A DNA stretch of 17,746 nucleotides, taken from contig NZ_OY730235.1 in assembly GCF_963422545.1 (NCBI RefSeq), positions 1 to 17,746 on the forward strand, read 5' to 3'. The position numbers and the translations under genes were made by a program. The DNA is from an uncultured Flavobacterium sp. Its GTDB lineage: Bacteria; Bacteroidota; Bacteroidia; Flavobacteriales; Flavobacteriaceae. The notes below the pieces were generated by a model, which saw only the letters and a list, made by a program, of their open reading frames with translations, did no database searches and was not told the origin of the DNA. This document shows, one piece after another, positions 15,018 to 17,746 of this stretch (position 1 is its first letter; each line of letters begins with the position of its first letter).

Positions 15018-16529
15018 TTATTTATTGGCCATTGTAACTACTATAACTCTGCCGCCACCTTCTTTTGAAAGCAGTATTTTTTTACCATCTGTAAGCTCGA
15101 GCATTGTACCGATAGGAATTTCTTTGTTTTCAGTAACGTCTTTTAATGATGTCAGCTTTTGATTGACAAATACCCACTTATCATTATAGAAAGTAAAATA
15201 ACCTACAGGCACTTTTTGTTCTGCCGTCAATTTTTCATTTCGCGCAATATTACGATTAACATGCCATTGACACAAATATTGATCGTTATAAACCATTAAT
15301 CTATGATTCTCGGGTTTCCAGACGGTTTCCTGAAACTGATAATAGAGATCTAAAACCGGAAGCGTGCCTTTGTGAGCCGTATTACAAAACGGACATCTTG
15401 GTGTATTTGTGTTGTCAAAAACATACCATTTTTGTTCACATAAAGCGTTATGGCATTTCTGCATTAAATCAGTTGTTTTCAATAATGCAATTTCCCATTC
15501 TTCGGCATTTGGTCTTTGCATTGGGTTGTGTAATCCGTCTATAAAAACTTTATCAAATAAGGTTTTTAAATACGGGCCTATAATGGTATACGGCAATTTG
15601 GTTATATCGGCCCAGGGCAAATCCCATTTAGAAACCTGATTGAGTTTTGGTCTGTTTGTGGGATCAGTTGGATGTTCTACAAACATTGCTTTTTCTCCCA
15701 TCGATAACAAATCATCTTTTTCGGTATCAAGGTCATGCACCTTTCCTCCTTTTAAGGGATGTCTGTGCAATAAAAACATATAGATTAAAACCGGTAATGC
15801 ATGTAAATCTGTCAATCTGCTTGGTAATTTTCTATCTGGATCTGTTTTATTTAAATGTTTGGTCGAAAGTACTTCTGGAGCTATAAACTCGGCTGTTCCA
15901 ATTACTTCGGCCGGAAATAAACCCGGAACTACAAGTCCATCCAAATCAATCATACAAGCCGATTTATTGATTGGATCTATTAGAACATTATTGTATGACA
16001 AATCAGAATGTGCTAATCCCATGGCATGCATTTTTTTTACACCGCGGGTCAAATTAACACAAACCTGAAAATAACTCAGCCAATCGCCTAATTCTGATTT
16101 TGCTACTCGGAGCGGAAAATGCGGATTTCTAAATTTTGATCCCGCAAACCATTTTCCGTTTTTTTCTTTTCCCTGAATTAAATCGCTGGTTTCATATCCT
16201 TTTCTAAAGAAAAATTTAGAATCATAAATAGGCACAATGATTCCAGTTAATCCGTTATGCTCAATAACATCAGTTGGCCATCTGTATACTTCGTTTAGAT
16301 AATAATCGCCTGCATCTCCGTTTTGAATTTGAACTAAATATTTATTTGTTATTCTTTGCAGTCTCTCTTTTTGATTAAAATCTAGTTTTTCTCTAAAAAT
16401 CGCTACTACATATTTTCTATCGGGACTAAAATAAACATCCTTTACACCACCGCGCATAGGTTCGCCATTATCTACAAACTGATAGGATTTGGAGTTGTCA
16501 TTAATAGATTTTACTGTAATCGTACTCAT
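15018..16529 (-). CDS. Ser/Thr-type protein kinase with zinc ribbon, TerY-P triad kinase
   Basis: Protein of 503 residues. Residues about 25-345 form a eukaryotic-like kinase: glycine-rich start PMRGGVKDVYF (24-34), catalytic loop HSDLSYNN (174-181) with D176 and N181, a DFG-equivalent MIDLDG (193-198), the APE motif in EFIAPEVL (214-221), and a helix LTDLHALPVLIYMFLLHRHP. The usual beta-3 lysine is not obvious: VVAIFREK (41-48) has Ala-Ile-Phe where VAIK would sit. Four cysteines (359, 364, 379, 382) form a treble-type zinc ribbon. A beta-rich domain of unknown role follows (about 405-503). In known TerY-P systems this kinase pairs with a PP2C phosphatase and a vWA protein. Here the phosphatase gene ends two bases upstream and TerC follows 30 bases downstream, which supports that assignment. 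Confidence 0.85.
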   Translation of the reverse strand: MSTITVKSINDNSKSYQFVDNGEPMRGGVKDVYFSPDRKYVVAIFREKLDFNQKERLQRITNKYLVQIQNGDAGDYYLNEVYRWPTDVIEHNGLTGIIVPIYDSKFFFRKGYETSDLIQGKEKNGKWFAGSKFRNPHFPLRVAKSELGDWLSYFQVCVNLTRGVKKMHAMGLAHSDLSYNNVLIDPINKSACMIDLDGLVVPGLFPAEVIGTAEFIAPEVLSTKHLNKTDPDRKLPSRLTDLHALPVLIYMFLLHRHPLKGGKVHDLDTEKDDLLSMGEKAMFVEHPTDPTNRPKLNQVSKWDLPWADITKLPYTIIGPYLKTLFDKVFIDGLHNPMQRPNAEEWEIALLKTTDLMQKCHNALCEQKWYVFDNTNTPRCPFCNTAHKGTLPVLDLYYQFQETVWKPENHRLMVYNDQYLCQWHVNRNIARNEKLTAEQKVPVGYFTFYNDKWVFVNQKLTSLKDVTENKEIPIGTMLELTDGKKILLSKEGGGRVIVVTMANK

Positions 16530-16531
16530 AC

Positions 16532-17746
16532 TTAATAAATTATAGCAAGGGTTCTGTCGTCATGATTTCCCGGACTCCAAAAATCCATCCAGGTCGAAAG
16601 CTGTTGTGCAATTTCAGGGTTTTCCGGATCAAAATCAACTTTAATTCCATCTTCATTTTTTTCCTTTTAAATCTTCCAGAAAATCGTTCCATTTTTCGAC
16701 TTTTTCCAAATTGGCTTCAACTACAAATTTAGGATCGTAAATTCCGTCTGTCATCAGCATTAAATAAGAGAAATCATCGACTAATTTAAAACCAAATCGC
16801 GTCGAAAATTTATCATTTTGAAAAATTTCGGGCATGGTAATAAAACGCGTTCCGCCGCCAAAATCACCAACATCAAGCCAGTTCATTAATTTTATTTCGG
16901 TTAGATCTTTATTTAATAACCCAATTGGGCAGTCACCAATTCCGAATGTTAGAACGGCATATCCAAAATCATATTTTTTAACCAAAGTAAAAATTAAAGT
17001 AGCATGAAAGTTCTTTAAATCGGTTTTGTTTTCTATTGCGAATTCTTCTATTTTTTGATGTGCAAAATGTGCTGCTTTTGAAAGGTTTTGATAAACAAAA
17101 TGACTTATTTTTTTTGATGTTTCCTCGCTTACTTTATTATGATGATCGGCCAAAACCTGATCAAATTCTTTTAGATTTTCTGCTTTCAAATTTTCTTCAA
17201 AATATTGAATAACTGAATTACAGGCTAAATTTGATCCTTTTCTTGATAATTTTGCCGAACCCGCTCCATCAGAAACGGCGAGAACACTCCAGCCTGTTTC
17301 TTTGAAATTTTTAAATGCAAAATCGTCTTCTCTAAATGAGCCGACATTAGCATGACTTCTTCCTCTTTTTGATGCTATTACAATGTTTTTATCTAAAAAT
17401 TTAGCAGCAACGGCTTCATTATCCGGTTTCGAGAAAGGATCGTTTTTATCGCTTTCAAGATTTTTCCATAAAGATTTTGGATCTGGATTTACAATAAGTG
17501 TTATTATTTTTTCATTTAAAACCGAATCTTCCGGTTCGTCTTGAACTCTAAATACTAGTTTTATTTTTAAATCTCCGCTTATTTCCGGAACTCCAACTAA
17601 TTCATTATTTTGATTAAACTCGAGACCTGTATTTTCTAAACCTTTAATTTCAAAAGAAATAATATCATTCCAGCCCAAAGTATTGAAATCAATCTTTGCC
17701 AAATATTTTTTGTTTACTGTGCCGTTTGGTATCGAGACAGGCTGGG
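16532..17746 (-). CDS. PP2C-type phosphatase of the TerY-P triad, 5' partial, frameshifted near its 3' end
   Basis: The gene runs off the right edge: the reading frame stays open to 17746, so the TTG at 17702 is not the start. Residues numbered from 17702: a beta-sandwich, Ig-like segment (about 1-70) precedes a PP2C_2 domain with SFREDDFAF (122-130), VSDGAGSAKLSRKGS (143-157), FHATLIFTL (232-240), GIGDCPIGLL (254-263) and LMTDGIYD (316-323). In frame it stops at 16653 after EDLKGKK. One base too many in the A7 run (16656-16662) causes this. Reading six A gives KNEDGIKVDFDPENP and ends DFWSPGNHDDRTLAIIY at 16532-16534, two bases before the kinase ATG. The lost HDDRT segment matches the last metal-binding Asp motif of PP2C enzymes. 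It is either a mutation, transcriptional slippage or a sequencing error. Confidence 0.85.

Noticed and set aside
16656..16662. Programmed -1 ribosomal frameshift at A AAA AAA
   Set aside because: A -1 slip enters the wrong frame; the downstream coding frame needs +1, so transcriptional slippage or an indel fits better.
17700..17702. TTG as the true start of the PP2C gene
   Set aside because: The frame stays open to the window edge and the upstream residues (PVSIPNGTVNKKY) continue the Ig-like segment, so the gene is 5' partial.

Overview
The window looks like the chromosome of a flavobacterium (Bacteroidetes), probably Flavobacterium or a close relative. It is AT-rich and dense with genes. 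It has Bacteroidetes-type promoters (TAnnTTTG at about -7, TTG at about -33), little Shine-Dalgarno signal, several TTG starts, and gene types typical of the group (DUF4292 lipoprotein, EnvC-like protein with degenerate LytM domain, compact CBS protein). This placement is inferred from sequence style and remembered families; no search was run.

Region 1 (1-2460, + strand): the 3' part of a phenylacetate-CoA-ligase-like gene broken by two single-base deletions, a long inverted repeat, then a dusB-type tRNA-dihydrouridine synthase ending in a bidirectional terminator. Region 2 (2466-5690, - strand): a MATE efflux transporter, then an rbfA-ABC permease pair (read rbfA first) driven by a promoter that almost touches the rbfA start codon. 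Region 3 (5807-6354, + strand): a two-CBS-domain protein with a dyad upstream and a terminator downstream.

Region 4 (6353-13037, - strand): a likely cell-envelope transcription unit, in order of transcription: polysaccharide flippase, dut, sugar-phosphate nucleotidyltransferase, TPR protein, DUF4292 lipoprotein, EnvC-like LytM protein. A GNAT acetyltransferase with its own promoter lies just upstream. Region 5 (13529-14186): a gene-free stretch of about 630 bases containing a + strand promoter-like box, several hairpins and a terminator, so possibly an undescribed small RNA.

Region 6 (14187-17746, - strand): the most interesting part. It is a tightly packed operon of a PP2C-type phosphatase, an unusual Ser/Thr kinase with a zinc ribbon, and a TerC membrane protein. 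This matches part of the TerY-P/Ter stress-response systems described by comparative genomics. A TerY-like vWA gene would be expected just beyond the right edge. The phosphatase gene runs off that edge and carries a one-base excess in an A7 run that cuts off its last metal-binding motif unless slippage or a sequencing error explains it.

There are three single-base indels in 17.7 kb, all in short homopolymer contexts. Assembly error is therefore a live alternative to true gene decay. No rRNA, tRNA, CRISPR array, transposase or integrase was seen.
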